Shown here piece by piece: positions 36,367 through 46,010 of a DNA stretch of 64,000 nucleotides; position 1 is the stretch's first letter, and each line of letters begins with the position of its first letter. The translations under genes were made by a program, and so were the position numbers. This DNA is from Myxococcota bacterium (lineage in GTDB: Bacteria; Myxococcota_C; UBA6777): the NCBI GenBank assembly GCA_023150835.1, contig JAKLKB010000001.1, positions 62,001 to 126,000 on the forward strand. Reading direction: 5' to 3'. The notes under the pieces are model-generated. The model saw only the letters and a program-made list of their open reading frames with translations, searched no databases and was not told the DNA's origin.

Positions 36367-37250
36367 ATCGCCTTTTGACGGTGCTTTTCGTACAGCAGCG
36401 AGACGATACCATCCACCAATCCGATCTGCGGCACAAACATCTCTTGCGTGCCTGCCGCGATCATCGCGCTGCGGTAGATCTCGGTCGCATGCACGATGAC
36501 ATCGGCGCGGTCTGGACGCAGTCCCAACACTTCGATCCGCTCCTCCACGCTGTAGCCACGCAACATCCCAAGCATCTCGTCGATCTTGTCGAGCGTCAGG
36601 GGCTTGCTGCTTTTCATTCCTGTGAGCTTGTGTAACGTGTTGATGTTTCCGCCTGTTCCGATCGCACTCAGCGGCTGGTACGGGAGAGCATACGTTTGTA
36701 ACCACTGGCGAAAGCGCTCTGCTTCGCCCGCGATGGCTTGCCCATGCAAGGCCCGCAGCGTCCCAAGCAAAAAAGAATTCGCGTTGACTCGCTGTTGTTG
36801 TCGCATCAGTGTCACTTCTGTGCTGCCCCCCCCCACGTCGATGTAGAGGTACGAACGCGCTGGATCGAGCTTTTCTTCGAGCGGGCTTGCACAGATAATC
36901 TCGGCTTCGCGTTTTCCGTCGATAATCTCCACCTGAAGCCCCGTTTGCTGCGCGATCTGCTCGATCAACGCAGAGCCATTTTCTGCACCACGCAAAGCGG
37001 CCGTCCCACAAGCCATCCAATCCAAGGGCTTTTGCACTCGCAACAGCGAACGAAAAGCCTTCATCGTTTCGAGCAAGTCCTCCGCCTTGGCTTCGGTGAT
37101 CCGACCCAAGGCGAACGCATCGTCCCCCAAACGCAACGGGACGCGCAACAAGGATTCTTTCTTGAAGGCCACTTTGCCCTTTGTCTCGATCACGTTGGAG
37201 ATCAACAGCCGCGCTGCGTTAGAACCGATATCGATGGCCGCAAATTTCAC
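36363..37250 (-). CDS. ppx: Exopolyphosphatase/guanosine pentaphosphatase family protein (short form)
   Basis: 295 residues, the short single-module form of Ppx/GppA enzymes (E. coli Ppx is 513). ASKHA-fold motifs: MKFAAIDIGSNAARLLI (phosphate-1), CGTAALR, EIIDGKREAEII, the phosphate-2 motif YIDVGGGSTEVTL and the GTGGNINTLHKL segment. It hydrolyses terminal phosphates from polyphosphate or pppGpp. The start codon overlaps the ppk stop by 4 bp (ATGA), so it is translationally coupled to ppk. The 3' end overlaps the stop of the convergent glgA gene at 36363-36366. Confidence 0.9.
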   Translation of the reverse strand: MKFAAIDIGSNAARLLISNVIETKGKVAFKKESLLRVPLRLGDDAFALGRITEAKAEDLLETMKAFRSLLRVQKPLDWMACGTAALRGAENGSALIEQIAQQTGLQVEIIDGKREAEIICASPLEEKLDPARSYLYIDVGGGSTEVTLMRQQQRVNANSFLLGTLRALHGQAIAGEAERFRQWLQTYALPYQPLSAIGTGGNINTLHKLTGMKSSKPLTLDKIDEMLGMLRGYSVEERIEVLGLRPDRADVIVHATEIYRSAMIAAGTQEMFVPQIGLVDGIVSLLYEKHRQKAI

Positions 37251-39307
37251 GAATCCTCCTGTGTTTTTTCTTCTAAGTAGTCGCGAAATGCCTCTTGGGC
37301 ATGGACCTTTTTGCGGCCCTTCTTTTTGTAAACATTGCGTTGCTGTGCATCCAAGATCCGCGCTTTGCAGTTGTCGCGCAGTTGGATATCAAAAAAGCTT
37401 CGGATCTCCTCTTGGATCGAGGCGTCATAGATCGGACAGGCCACTTCGATCCGATGATTGAGATTGCGGTTCATCCAATCTGCCGACGTCAAGTAATACA
37501 ACGGATCGCCTCCGTTGCAAAAGACCATCAATCGGGTGTGTTCGAGAAAGCGACCGACGATGCTGATCACCTCGATGTTTTCGCTTAGTTCGGGGACATT
37601 TGGAATCAGAGAGCAATTCGAACGAACAATCGCGTGGATCTTCACGCCCGCGCAACTTGCTAAATACAACTTGTCGATCATCTCTTGATCCACCAAGCTG
37701 TTGATCTTCAAATAGATATAGGCGTCCAATCCTTGTTTGGCGCAGGCGATCTCGTTGTCGATCAGGCGCAAAAATCGTTTGCGCATTTGAAACGGCGACA
37801 CCACCAAGTGCTGATAACGCCCCACTTTGATGTTGTCTTCAAAAAATTGAAAGATCTGACTGACTTCGTTGGTGATGCGTGGATCGGCGGTAAATAGGCT
37901 GCAATCGCTGTAAAACCGTGAGGTCACTTCGTTGTAGTTGCCCGTACTCAGATTGGCGTAATGCACCCGCTTGCCTTGTTCAACACGTCGAATCAAGCAC
38001 AGCTTGGCGTGGACTTTGTAGCCCGGGACACCATACAACACCTTGGCCCCTTCTTCTTCGAGTTTGTTGGCCCAGTAGATGTTGGCCTCTTCGTCAAATC
38101 GGGCTTGTAGCTCCATCACGACGGTCACATCGGTTCCGTTTTTCACCGCGTTGATCAGCGCATTGACGATGTTGGAGTTTTTCGCCACCCGATACAACGT
38201 CATCTTGATCGCCTCGACCTTCGGATCGATCGCGGCCTCGCGCAAAAGATCGATCATCGAATCAAACGAATGATACGGATAGTGCAGCATGATATCGCGC
38301 TGCTTGATCGCGTTCAATAGGCTTTTTTCGCCGTGAAACCCGTCATGGGCAACCGTCTGAAAAGGCGGATAACGAAGGCTTTCTGAGCCGATCGTTGGAA
38401 AGTCGATAAAGTCTTTAAAGTTGTGGTAGCGTCCCCCCGGGATCCAGTTGTCTCGCTGTGTCAGTCCAAGCTTTTTCCCAAAAAATTGCAGCAGATCAGT
38501 AGGCATGGTCTCGTCGTACACAAAACGTACTGGACGCCCTCTTTTCCGCTGCTTGAGGCTTTTCGATATCTTGTCGATGTAGCTTTCAAAGGCGTCGTTG
38601 TGGATATCAAGCTCTGCATCGCGTGTCAGCTTGATCGTGTAGGCTTCGATCGTTTCAAAGTCGAATACCGCAAAGATCTGATCGAGATTGAGGCGGATGA
38701 CATCATCGAGCAAGATGATCTGATGCGTTCCTGCGGGGCTTGGAAGCACCACAAAACGCGATAAGTCTTCCGAGGGGATCTCGATCAATGCATACTTTTT
38801 CCGATCTTCTTGTGAAAGGTAGATCGCAAAGTAAATACTCTTGTCTTTAAGGTAAGGAAATTTCTTGATGTGCGCGCCCATGATGATCGGAACAAGACTG
38901 GGCTGCACTCGTGATCGAAAGTACTCGCGCACAAAGGCTTCTTGCTCTTTGGACAGTTGCTTCTCGCTCAAGATCCAGATCTGGTGTGCCGCAAGATCCG
39001 CAAGAATCTTTTGGTAGGTTTGCTCAAAAAGATCCTGTAGCTGCACCACGCGCTCGTGGATCTCATCCAGCACTTCTTGGGGATCTGTTTTTAAGACCTT
39101 TTCTGCTTCCTTGCGGCTTTGTAGTGCGCGCTTGAGGGTGGCAACACGCACACGAAAAAACTCATCCAAGTTCGATGAAAAGATCCCCAAAAACTTGACC
39201 TTCTCCAACAGCGGAACCTGCCGATCATTGGCTTCTTGAAGGACGCGTGCATTAAACGACAGCCAACTGATATCACGATTGGTATAAGATATCTTCTTTT
39301 TTGGCAT
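37247..39307 (-). CDS. ppk: Polyphosphate kinase 1
   Basis: 686 residues, the normal PPK1 length. It polymerises the gamma-phosphate of ATP into polyphosphate through a phosphohistidine intermediate. The N-terminal domain reads YTNRDISWLSFNARVLQEA and LGIFSSNLDEFFRVRV. The catalytic His is in VHAKLCLIRR (His433 here, equivalent to E. coli His435), followed by HYANLSTGNYNE. The second PLD-like half has FLEHTRLMVF and YLTSADWMNRNLNHRIEV. AAGGA lies 9 nt before the ATG. It overlaps ppx downstream by 4 bp and follows sixA by 18 bp, so sixA, ppk and ppx likely form one operon. Confidence 0.96.
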   Translation of the reverse strand: MPKKKISYTNRDISWLSFNARVLQEANDRQVPLLEKVKFLGIFSSNLDEFFRVRVATLKRALQSRKEAEKVLKTDPQEVLDEIHERVVQLQDLFEQTYQKILADLAAHQIWILSEKQLSKEQEAFVREYFRSRVQPSLVPIIMGAHIKKFPYLKDKSIYFAIYLSQEDRKKYALIEIPSEDLSRFVVLPSPAGTHQIILLDDVIRLNLDQIFAVFDFETIEAYTIKLTRDAELDIHNDAFESYIDKISKSLKQRKRGRPVRFVYDETMPTDLLQFFGKKLGLTQRDNWIPGGRYHNFKDFIDFPTIGSESLRYPPFQTVAHDGFHGEKSLLNAIKQRDIMLHYPYHSFDSMIDLLREAAIDPKVEAIKMTLYRVAKNSNIVNALINAVKNGTDVTVVMELQARFDEEANIYWANKLEEEGAKVLYGVPGYKVHAKLCLIRRVEQGKRVHYANLSTGNYNEVTSRFYSDCSLFTADPRITNEVSQIFQFFEDNIKVGRYQHLVVSPFQMRKRFLRLIDNEIACAKQGLDAYIYLKINSLVDQEMIDKLYLASCAGVKIHAIVRSNCSLIPNVPELSENIEVISIVGRFLEHTRLMVFCNGGDPLYYLTSADWMNRNLNHRIEVACPIYDASIQEEIRSFFDIQLRDNCKARILDAQQRNVYKKKGRKKVHAQEAFRDYLEEKTQEDS

Positions 39308-39325
39308 AAGAGAACATCCTTGATG

Positions 39326-40954
39326 TTATTCAGAAGGGGGCAACTTGGATCGGGGCGAGCGGTTCGATTGAGTCGATGGATTTGTTTTGCTGGAGTTGGT
39401 TTTTGGGGTTGGATTGGTTTTTGGGGTTGGATTGGTTTTTGGGGTTGGATTGGTTTTTGGGGTTGGATTGGTTTTTGGGGTTGGATTGGTTTTTGAGGGA
39501 CGCTGGCGGCGAGGGGGTGCTGTGGGGGAAGTTGTCAAGGGAGGTGTGTCTTGTGTTGGGGGGACGGTCTCGACGAGCGGATCTGGCGGCGAATGAAGGT
39601 TAACAGAGGTCGAAGAGTCCGATCCTTGGGGGAGTTCTGCGGTGGCATCGATTCGGCTGGTGTCGGTGGTGAGCGCGGGTTCGGTGGGGGGAGGCATGAA
39701 GGACGAAGAGAGCGAGTCGATCGAAGGCGAAGACAGCGAGGCCGTCTCGTGAGTAGGCGAAGACAGCGAGGCCGTCTCGTGAGTAGGCGAAGACAGCGAG
39801 GCCGTCTCGTGAGTAGGCGAAGACAGCGAGTCGATCGAAGGTGAAGACAGCGAGTCGATCGAAGGTGAAGACAGCGAGGCCGTTTCGTGAGCAGGCGAAG
39901 AGGGCCGATGCGAAGGCAAAAGAGGGCTGTTGGGAGTGGAGGAAGGCGGAGTGTTTTGGAGATTGCGGGCGATCTTTTCAAGGATCTTGGGAGAGATGGG
40001 TTTGGGCTTTCGCTTACAACCTTTGCATCGACCAAACAGCGCGAGATGCTTGAGATTTACTTTTTTTTGCTTCTCTGTTTTCTTTTGCTTTTCTGCGGAG
40101 CGAAGCTCTTCCTTTTTCGCTTTTCGCGGCTTTTCTTTCTCTTTCTCGGCGGAAGCTATTTTTTCAGAAGGATTCTGTTTTTTTGTTTTTTTTTCTATTT
40201 TTTCGCTTTCTTCTTTTTCAGCAGATACTTTTTCAGCAGATACTTTTTTCGCCAGTTTTTTTGCCGCTTTTTCGATGATCTCTTTCATCTTGGGTGAAAG
40301 TTCTGAAACAAGAGTTTGTGCGGCTGCTTCGAGTTTTTCCGTAAGTTGTATTTGTAAATGTTTTTGGATTTGTTTTTCTGGTGTTTGTTTTTCTGATGTT
40401 TGTTTTTCTGATGTTTGTTTTTCTGATGTTTGTTTTTCTGGTGTTTGTTTTTCTAGGCGTTTGGGTGAGTTGGCTGGGAGGACTTCGAGAAAATCAAAGG
40501 TATTGATTTGCTTTTGGAGATCGCGCCAAAACTCGACAGGGCAGGAGATGCCGATGAGGCCGCCTGTCGGGAGTGGCTGATTGTAGTGGTTAGAGAGAGC
40601 GCGGGCGAGGTCTTCAAAGGAGGGGTTATGACCAAACAAGCAGACAGCTTCGTGTTGATCGTCGAGTGTGCGCAACAGCCGCCACAGTCCTTCGTGATCG
40701 TCGGTGTAGAGGCGTTCGTTGATGTGGATGCTTTCGAGGGGGCGTTGCCATTCTTCGCAGAAGATCTTGGCGGTTTCTGCGGCGCGACGTGCGGGGCTTG
40801 AAAGCAAGAGCGGAGGAGTGAGACCTGCGTGGAGCAAGAATTGGGCGGCATGGCGGGATTCTTGGGTCCCTTCGTGGACGAGTGGGCGTTCAGCGTCAAG
40901 AAGGCCCGTTTGTTTGAGGGCTTTGCCGTGTCGGACAAGGTAGATTTTTTTCAT
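39326..40954 (-). CDS. sixA: SixA-type phosphohistidine phosphatase with a ~380-residue repetitive tail
   Basis: 542 residues; ordinary SixA has ~160. Residues 1-160 are the histidine phosphatase: IYLVRHGKAL (His9 nucleophile), SSPARRAAETA, and CLFGHNPSFEDLA with the second catalytic His. The remainder is low complexity: an EKQTS pentad tract at ~166-193, a Lys/Glu/Ala-rich coiled-coil-like stretch to ~300, a CKGCKRKPKP patch at ~306, SSPTHETASL decads at ~351-413 and KTNPTP hexads at ~486-520. SixA removes phosphate from phosphohistidines. It is directly upstream of ppk and ppx, whose chemistry uses a phosphohistidine, so a link to polyphosphate is plausible. The start is the ATG at 40954. 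Confidence 0.85.
   Translation of the reverse strand: MKKIYLVRHGKALKQTGLLDAERPLVHEGTQESRHAAQFLLHAGLTPPLLLSSPARRAAETAKIFCEEWQRPLESIHINERLYTDDHEGLWRLLRTLDDQHEAVCLFGHNPSFEDLARALSNHYNQPLPTGGLIGISCPVEFWRDLQKQINTFDFLEVLPANSPKRLEKQTPEKQTSEKQTSEKQTSEKQTPEKQIQKHLQIQLTEKLEAAAQTLVSELSPKMKEIIEKAAKKLAKKVSAEKVSAEKEESEKIEKKTKKQNPSEKIASAEKEKEKPRKAKKEELRSAEKQKKTEKQKKVNLKHLALFGRCKGCKRKPKPISPKILEKIARNLQNTPPSSTPNSPLLPSHRPSSPAHETASLSSPSIDSLSSPSIDSLSSPTHETASLSSPTHETASLSSPTHETASLSSPSIDSLSSSFMPPPTEPALTTDTSRIDATAELPQGSDSSTSVNLHSPPDPLVETVPPTQDTPPLTTSPTAPPRRQRPSKTNPTPKTNPTPKTNPTPKTNPTPKTNPTPKTNSSKTNPSTQSNRSPRSKLPPSE
39394..39500 (-). repeat. 18-bp tandem repeat in the sixA tail
   Basis: TTTTTGGGGTTGGATTGG repeated about 5.5 times, nearly perfect, encoding KTNPTP units. 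Confidence 0.9.
39715..39900 (-). repeat. 30-bp tandem repeats in the sixA tail
   Basis: Two interleaved 30- and 24-bp unit types (GGCGAAGACAGCGAGGCCGT and GAAGGCGAAGACAGCGAGTC variants), encoding SSPTHETASL and SSPSIDSL units. Confidence 0.85.
40375..40458 (-). repeat. 15- to 18-bp tandem repeat in the sixA tail
   Basis: TTTTTCTGATGTTTG repeated about five times, encoding EKQTS/EKQTP pentads. Confidence 0.85.
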
Positions 40955-41105
40955 GGATCTGTTATCTCGGCGGTGGTGGGGACAATCGAGAGCAATCGGG
41001 GGGGGAACATACCAATCCGTTTCGCGGCCTGTCAAGGGCGATATGGTGGTTTGTGAACAAGCGGGCAGAAAAAGTGCGTAGAGTTGCAGAGAGCAGAGGG
41101 GCGGT

Positions 41106-44100
41106 TTAGGGGACGATGCTGATGCGGAGGGGGTGCTGCCAGAACTTGAGGTCGTCGTTGTAGTAGGGGTAGGCAGAAGAGGCGGGGCCCGTGTAGTTGC
41201 CGGTGACGTGGGCGACGAGGTCGAGGTGGAGGGTGCGTCGGGCTTTCGGTTCCATCTGGCGCAAATAGACGATCAGTTCGCGGGGATGGAGTTCATAAAA
41301 GTCGACGATGTTTTTTTCTTTGAGTTCTTTGAGTTGCCAGATCTGGGGGGTGAGGCCGCCGGGAAAGGCGATGCGTGCGAGAGTCATGGCTTGGGGTTGG
41401 TCGCTTTTATTGAGGATCGAGGCGGAGAGGCGGGTGATCTCGCCGAGTTTGAGGCGGCGTTTGCTCATCTCGATCTCAAGGTGTATGGGGGCGTTCGGGG
41501 CGGAAGGAGGTGTGTAGATGTAGAAGGAGGCGTGGGCGCTAAAGGGGATGTTGGCTTTGCCTTTGAGCGAAACGTTGAGTTGATTTTTTCCCGGATGTAG
41601 GGGGATTTTTTTGTAGATGGAGCTACTTACGTTGCTTTGTTGGGGATCGAGGGTTTGGGCGAAGAAGGGAGTGTCGTCGAGTGAGGCGAGTAGGTCGTAC
41701 TTGGCGGAGGTGGAAGGGAAGCGTTGTTCAAAGGCGGCAAGGGCTTGGAGGGCGAGAACGGTGGCTTGGGTGGCTCCATAACGCCCGTACATACTGCGTT
41801 GTTGTTGAAGCCAAGATAGCGAAGGCGTGATCTGTTCTTCGGGCATACGGGCGCGTAGCATGGCGAGGATGGCGAAGGAGGTGGTTTCGATGGCGAGGTT
41901 GCGACCGTAGGAGCCGACAAACGAGCCACGGCGGCCTTGGAAATGCCCACCTGCGCGGCGTTGTTTGAGCAGTTGGTTCAAATAAGCCGAAGCTTGGGCG
42001 CTTTTGGGGCCGTTGGCATGTTGGGTGGCGAGGGTAGCGAGAGCGAGTAGGTAGGCGTCTTGGGACTTCGTTGCGGTATGTTGCGTGGCGGAAAGCTCGG
42101 TGGATAGGTCACGTTCACCTGCTTCAAACAGAGCGAAAGTGATGTAGGCGTTATGAACATCGCGGGAAGTGTTTCCAAAGTCGCCGTAGCTTCGGCCTGT
42201 ACGAAAGCCGCCATTTCCGTTTCGGCGGCTTTTGAGCCAACGGCGTGTGCGTTCGAGCAGGGCTTTGCTGACGGGATAGACTTCGCGCATGGCGAGGAAT
42301 TGGAGGAGGCCGTAAGCGGAGAGGGCTTCGTCAGCGGGAGGGGAGCCGTACCAATCGAAGCCACCGCCTCGGATCTCAAAGCTGATCAGACGGCGATATC
42401 CCGAAGCGAGATAGCGATGGGCGCGGGCGTAAAGGGCGGGATTGTCGATGCGTTTTTGTTTGAGGTAGCGCAAGGCCATGATGTTGGGGTAGTTGGTGGC
42501 GGAAGTTTGTTCAAAGCAACCCGACGGATAGCGGAGCATACCAGCGGCGGCTTGGGTCATGCCTTGGAGGGAAGAGGTGTAGAGTTTGAGTTGGGTGTGG
42601 AGATTGGTGAAATCTCTGGCTGGAGGGAGTTGCAAGGCGAACTGTTGGGTTTTTTCGTTTCGAAGGGTGCCGGAAACACCGATTTGGCGGGGGAATCCGC
42701 GAGGTCGGATGCGGATAGATTGTGAGATCGCATCGGAGAGACCTTGGGAGGTGGCGGTGATGCTGACGGAACCTTCGCCGCGTGGGGCTTGAACACGTAG
42801 CGGCAAAAAGGTGGTGATACCTTCGTTGGGCTGAAGGGTGAGGCCGTCTGCAAAAGGATCTTCGAGCAGTTTAAAGTGATGGCTGATCTGGAGCTTGGTG
42901 TGGAGGGTGAGGGGGGTTTTGCTGTCGTTGCGTAAGGTGATGGGGAGGACCATCGCGTCGGAGGAGGAGACTTCGTTGGGGATGCGGACGGCGAGGAAGA
43001 AGGGCCGCTTGGAGGCGATGGTATGTGTTTTTCGTCCGATGTATCCGCCGCCAACGCTGGTGGTGAGGATCCGAAAAGAGGTGATGCTATCGTTGAGACC
43101 GAAGCTGATCTTGGCTTCTCCCCAAGCATCCGTTTTGATCAACGGGTTCCAATACAGGGTTTCGCGAAAGTCTGTGCGTTGTGTGGGGGCTTGGGCTTGG
43201 GTTGGTTGTGCGGGTGGTGTGGGGGCTGTGTTGGCTTGGGCGTAAAAGCGGATCGGGAAGACGCGAGGAGTTTGCCAAGAGAGTCGTGCAAACAACGAAG
43301 CTGTGGGTGTGGTTGCGATCGCTGTGGGGGGAGCCATGCCGCGATGATCGGCGGCACTCCATCTGCGTCGGGCTTTGTCTCGCTTGCCACGCGCTCCTCG
43401 ACGAGAACGGCGTACACGACGAGCCCGCGATTTTTTCGGACGAGCTGCTTCGTCTGCGCTGATCGGTCGGACGATATCAGCAGGGGGAGATTGTTTCGCG
43501 GCTACGTTGCCCATCACAGGCGCAGGATCGGGGTTGGCGCGCTGTTGTTCTTGTGAGGGCGCAGGTTCTGCGGAGGGGGCGCTTTGTGTGTTGCTTGCAA
43601 CGGAGGGGCTTTTTTCAAGATCGGGGGAAGGCATCGGGATCCGCGCAGGCGGCGGTGATTCGGGCTTTTGTGCGTGTGCGGAAGGGGTAGGTCTTGCGGC
43701 AGGGGTGGGGGTGGGTAAGTCGGCGGGAGACGCGGCAGGTGTGGGGGGGGCGGTGATGGCGGGTTTTGCGCGGCGTTTGGAGCGCGGAGAGGAGCCGTTT
43801 TCTGTTCGGCTTCGGCTGCCGTAGCCGCGTCCCATTCCGCCGATGTTACCGCGTCTTGTCTCGCCGCCCAACAGTCCGAGCGCAGTGCCTCCGCCGCTGA
43901 CTCCATCGCCTCGCATACCGATGCCTCCCGAAGGCTCAGCAGGGCTTTGGATCGTTGTCGTGGGTTCGGCGGGGGATTCGTAGCGTTGTACTGTGTACCC
44001 GCCATAGCCGCGAAAACGTCGATACCTTCGGTTTTGGCGGAGCCACAGCGCTTGTTGGATCGCGGATTCATCTTGGGCGAGCGGTTGTTGAAGAAACGAT

Positions 44101-46010
44101 GTATCGGGGATCTCGGTGAGTGCTGCGAGGGCTTTGGGAGGGCGTCCTATTTTGAGGATCTTCCATGAAAAGTCGCGCCACCCGTGAGTTCCCATCACGA
44201 GGTCGATGGCGGCGAAGCGTTGTTTGTTGGAAGCGCGGAAGTAGCGGTTGGGCTTGTAGATCTTGCCGACGAGTTGGGCGGTGAGGTGGCGTTGGGTGAG
44301 CAGGTGTGGTTCGTGGTCATCGGCGTAGGTGAGGACGGTATCATCGACGACCGCGACACCAAGGCGGGCATCTTTGAGCGGTTTTCCTTGGAGGTCCGTC
44401 ACGCGGAGTTTGAGATGCGCGGTTTGACGGGGCTGATAGCTCGGTTGATCGGGGATAATCTCGATCTTGACTTGTTGGTCGAGGTGTCGAAACACCAAGC
44501 GCTCGGCGAGTGGGGTGCGATACGCTGCATCAAACAACGTCAGGCGCACGATCCCTCGTTTTTGCGCGGTCAACGGGAGTTTGAGGTGCTGTGCGCCTTG
44601 TTGGAGCGTGTAGCTTTGGTGTCCGATGATCTGCTCGTGTTGCATCGCCATGACAACGATCTGACGGGGCTTTTGCGCTTCGACAAGGATCTGGAGATCG
44701 GCGTTTTTGGTGTGCCAATCGTCCACCAGCCGCATGGTCAAACCGACATTGCGGCTTGTGGAGGGCAAGGGGTAGCGTTCGGTTAGGCCGATGGGGCGTG
44801 TAATTCGCAACGTGTAGGTTTGTTTGTCTATTGGAACGAAGCTGAATCGGCCCATGCCATCGTAGAAAGATCGAACTTCGGCGATCTTGGTTCCTGTGCT
44901 GTCTTCGATGATCCCTTCGACGTCTTGGGGCTTTTGGTCGATCTCTCGACGGATCGAGAAGTAGACGCGGTTTTGGAGTCCGCTGACCAGACCGCCGCCC
45001 TCGGGGAAAAACCCGACCAACAGGCGCTTGGCGCGAAGGGGGATGGCGCGAGAGAGCGATTCTTGTGCGCCCGACTCCGTCACGAAGGCCGTCAGGGTGC
45101 CTTCTTCGGAAGAGGTTTCTTTCGGTAGATCGGCGCGCAACAAGACGTGACCTTTGTCGTTGGTTTTGGCGGTCCATTGGCGAAATACGCGGCCTGAGAG
45201 GGCGGCTTCTGCGCGGACGGGGTGGTTGGCCAAGATCACCCCTGCAGCGGTCTTGACGCGCAGCGTGGCCTCGATGGTATCGCCGGGTCCGTATCCTTTG
45301 CGTACGAATTCCATTTTCATTTGGAGGCGAGGTGGTTGGTAGGCCATGACAAAGATTTTTTTCTCGGCCTTGCTTTGGGTGCTTTCGAAGTGGAGGTGGA
45401 GTGTGTACTCACCGCCTTTTGCGTCGCTGCTGAGAGAAAAGGCGGTCATGGTGTGGCCTTGAGCGACGGGGAGTTTGTGTCGGTGCACGATATCGCCGCG
45501 AGGTCCGCGCAATTCAAAGATCGCGGCATCGAGGGCTTGGCGGGTGTCGTTGGTGTATTCTTGGATCTCGACACCGCGCACCCAGATGGTTTCGCTTGGT
45601 TTGTAAAGGGGCTTGTCGGTTTCGAGGAGCAGCCGGTAGCTGCGGCCTTTTCCGATGGAGCGTTTGATCCGCTCGGCAAATCCGCGATCTTGGAGCTTTA
45701 ATTTTTGGGATGAACACAGTGGGCCTTCGGCGGGAAGGGCGGCGAGTTGTTTTTGTGCGGTGGGAGGGGCAGGAGATGGAGCAAGCGCAGGCGCGGGAGG
45801 GATCGGAGATTTGTCGGAAAAGCGCAAGGGCGCAAAGCGCGGCATCGGCGGTGTAGCCCAGCCCCAGTCGATAAAGCTGAGGGGGGCTTTGGTGAGGCGA
45901 TCGACGTTTTGGGCGATCTGACGGGGTTCACAAGCGAGGCTGCCGCCGAGGAGTAGTGCTGTGCCAAAGAGCCACAGCACGCTTTGTTTGAGGCGTTTGT
46001 TTTTTTTCAA
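41106..46010 (-). CDS. Alpha-2-macroglobulin family lipoprotein with long low-complexity insert
   Basis: 1634 residues from a TTG start (AAGGAG 9 nt upstream). Lipoprotein signal LLLGGSLAC near residue 27. An MG2-type domain (RLLLETDKPLYKPSETIWVRG) comes at ~95-185, further macroglobulin domains to ~690, then the A2M domain (RETLYWNPLIKTDAWGEAKISF). The thioester motif GCFEQT has Cys1165 and Gln1168, inside the helical toroid (PSGCFEQTSATNYPNIM). Residues ~690-895 are a Gly-rich then Pro/Ala/Ser/Arg/Lys-rich insert at about the place of the bait region. Bacterial A2Ms trap proteases in the periplasm. Usually a penicillin-binding protein PbpC gene is adjacent; it is not here. lgt is divergent. 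Confidence 0.88.
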   Translation of the reverse strand: MKKNKRLKQSVLWLFGTALLLGGSLACEPRQIAQNVDRLTKAPLSFIDWGWATPPMPRFAPLRFSDKSPIPPAPALAPSPAPPTAQKQLAALPAEGPLCSSQKLKLQDRGFAERIKRSIGKGRSYRLLLETDKPLYKPSETIWVRGVEIQEYTNDTRQALDAAIFELRGPRGDIVHRHKLPVAQGHTMTAFSLSSDAKGGEYTLHLHFESTQSKAEKKIFVMAYQPPRLQMKMEFVRKGYGPGDTIEATLRVKTAAGVILANHPVRAEAALSGRVFRQWTAKTNDKGHVLLRADLPKETSSEEGTLTAFVTESGAQESLSRAIPLRAKRLLVGFFPEGGGLVSGLQNRVYFSIRREIDQKPQDVEGIIEDSTGTKIAEVRSFYDGMGRFSFVPIDKQTYTLRITRPIGLTERYPLPSTSRNVGLTMRLVDDWHTKNADLQILVEAQKPRQIVVMAMQHEQIIGHQSYTLQQGAQHLKLPLTAQKRGIVRLTLFDAAYRTPLAERLVFRHLDQQVKIEIIPDQPSYQPRQTAHLKLRVTDLQGKPLKDARLGVAVVDDTVLTYADDHEPHLLTQRHLTAQLVGKIYKPNRYFRASNKQRFAAIDLVMGTHGWRDFSWKILKIGRPPKALAALTEIPDTSFLQQPLAQDESAIQQALWLRQNRRYRRFRGYGGYTVQRYESPAEPTTTIQSPAEPSGGIGMRGDGVSGGGTALGLLGGETRRGNIGGMGRGYGSRSRTENGSSPRSKRRAKPAITAPPTPAASPADLPTPTPAARPTPSAHAQKPESPPPARIPMPSPDLEKSPSVASNTQSAPSAEPAPSQEQQRANPDPAPVMGNVAAKQSPPADIVRPISADEAARPKKSRARRVRRSRRGARGKRDKARRRWSAADHRGMAPPTAIATTPTASLFARLSWQTPRVFPIRFYAQANTAPTPPAQPTQAQAPTQRTDFRETLYWNPLIKTDAWGEAKISFGLNDSITSFRILTTSVGGGYIGRKTHTIASKRPFFLAVRIPNEVSSSDAMVLPITLRNDSKTPLTLHTKLQISHHFKLLEDPFADGLTLQPNEGITTFLPLRVQAPRGEGSVSITATSQGLSDAISQSIRIRPRGFPRQIGVSGTLRNEKTQQFALQLPPARDFTNLHTQLKLYTSSLQGMTQAAAGMLRYPSGCFEQTSATNYPNIMALRYLKQKRIDNPALYARAHRYLASGYRRLISFEIRGGGFDWYGSPPADEALSAYGLLQFLAMREVYPVSKALLERTRRWLKSRRNGNGGFRTGRSYGDFGNTSRDVHNAYITFALFEAGERDLSTELSATQHTATKSQDAYLLALATLATQHANGPKSAQASAYLNQLLKQRRAGGHFQGRRGSFVGSYGRNLAIETTSFAILAMLRARMPEEQITPSLSWLQQQRSMYGRYGATQATVLALQALAAFEQRFPSTSAKYDLLASLDDTPFFAQTLDPQQSNVSSSIYKKIPLHPGKNQLNVSLKGKANIPFSAHASFYIYTPPSAPNAPIHLEIEMSKRRLKLGEITRLSASILNKSDQPQAMTLARIAFPGGLTPQIWQLKELKEKNIVDFYELHPRELIVYLRQMEPKARRTLHLDLVAHVTGNYTGPASSAYPYYNDDLKFWQHPLRISIVP

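Noticed and set aside
35926..37020. 364-codon reverse ORF across glgA and ppx
   Set aside because: It overlaps two well-recognised genes in another frame and has no family features.
39387..39596. Forward ORF with LVFGVG repeats opposite the sixA tail
   Set aside because: It is the complement of the 18-bp tandem repeat coding for KTNPTP in the supported reverse gene.
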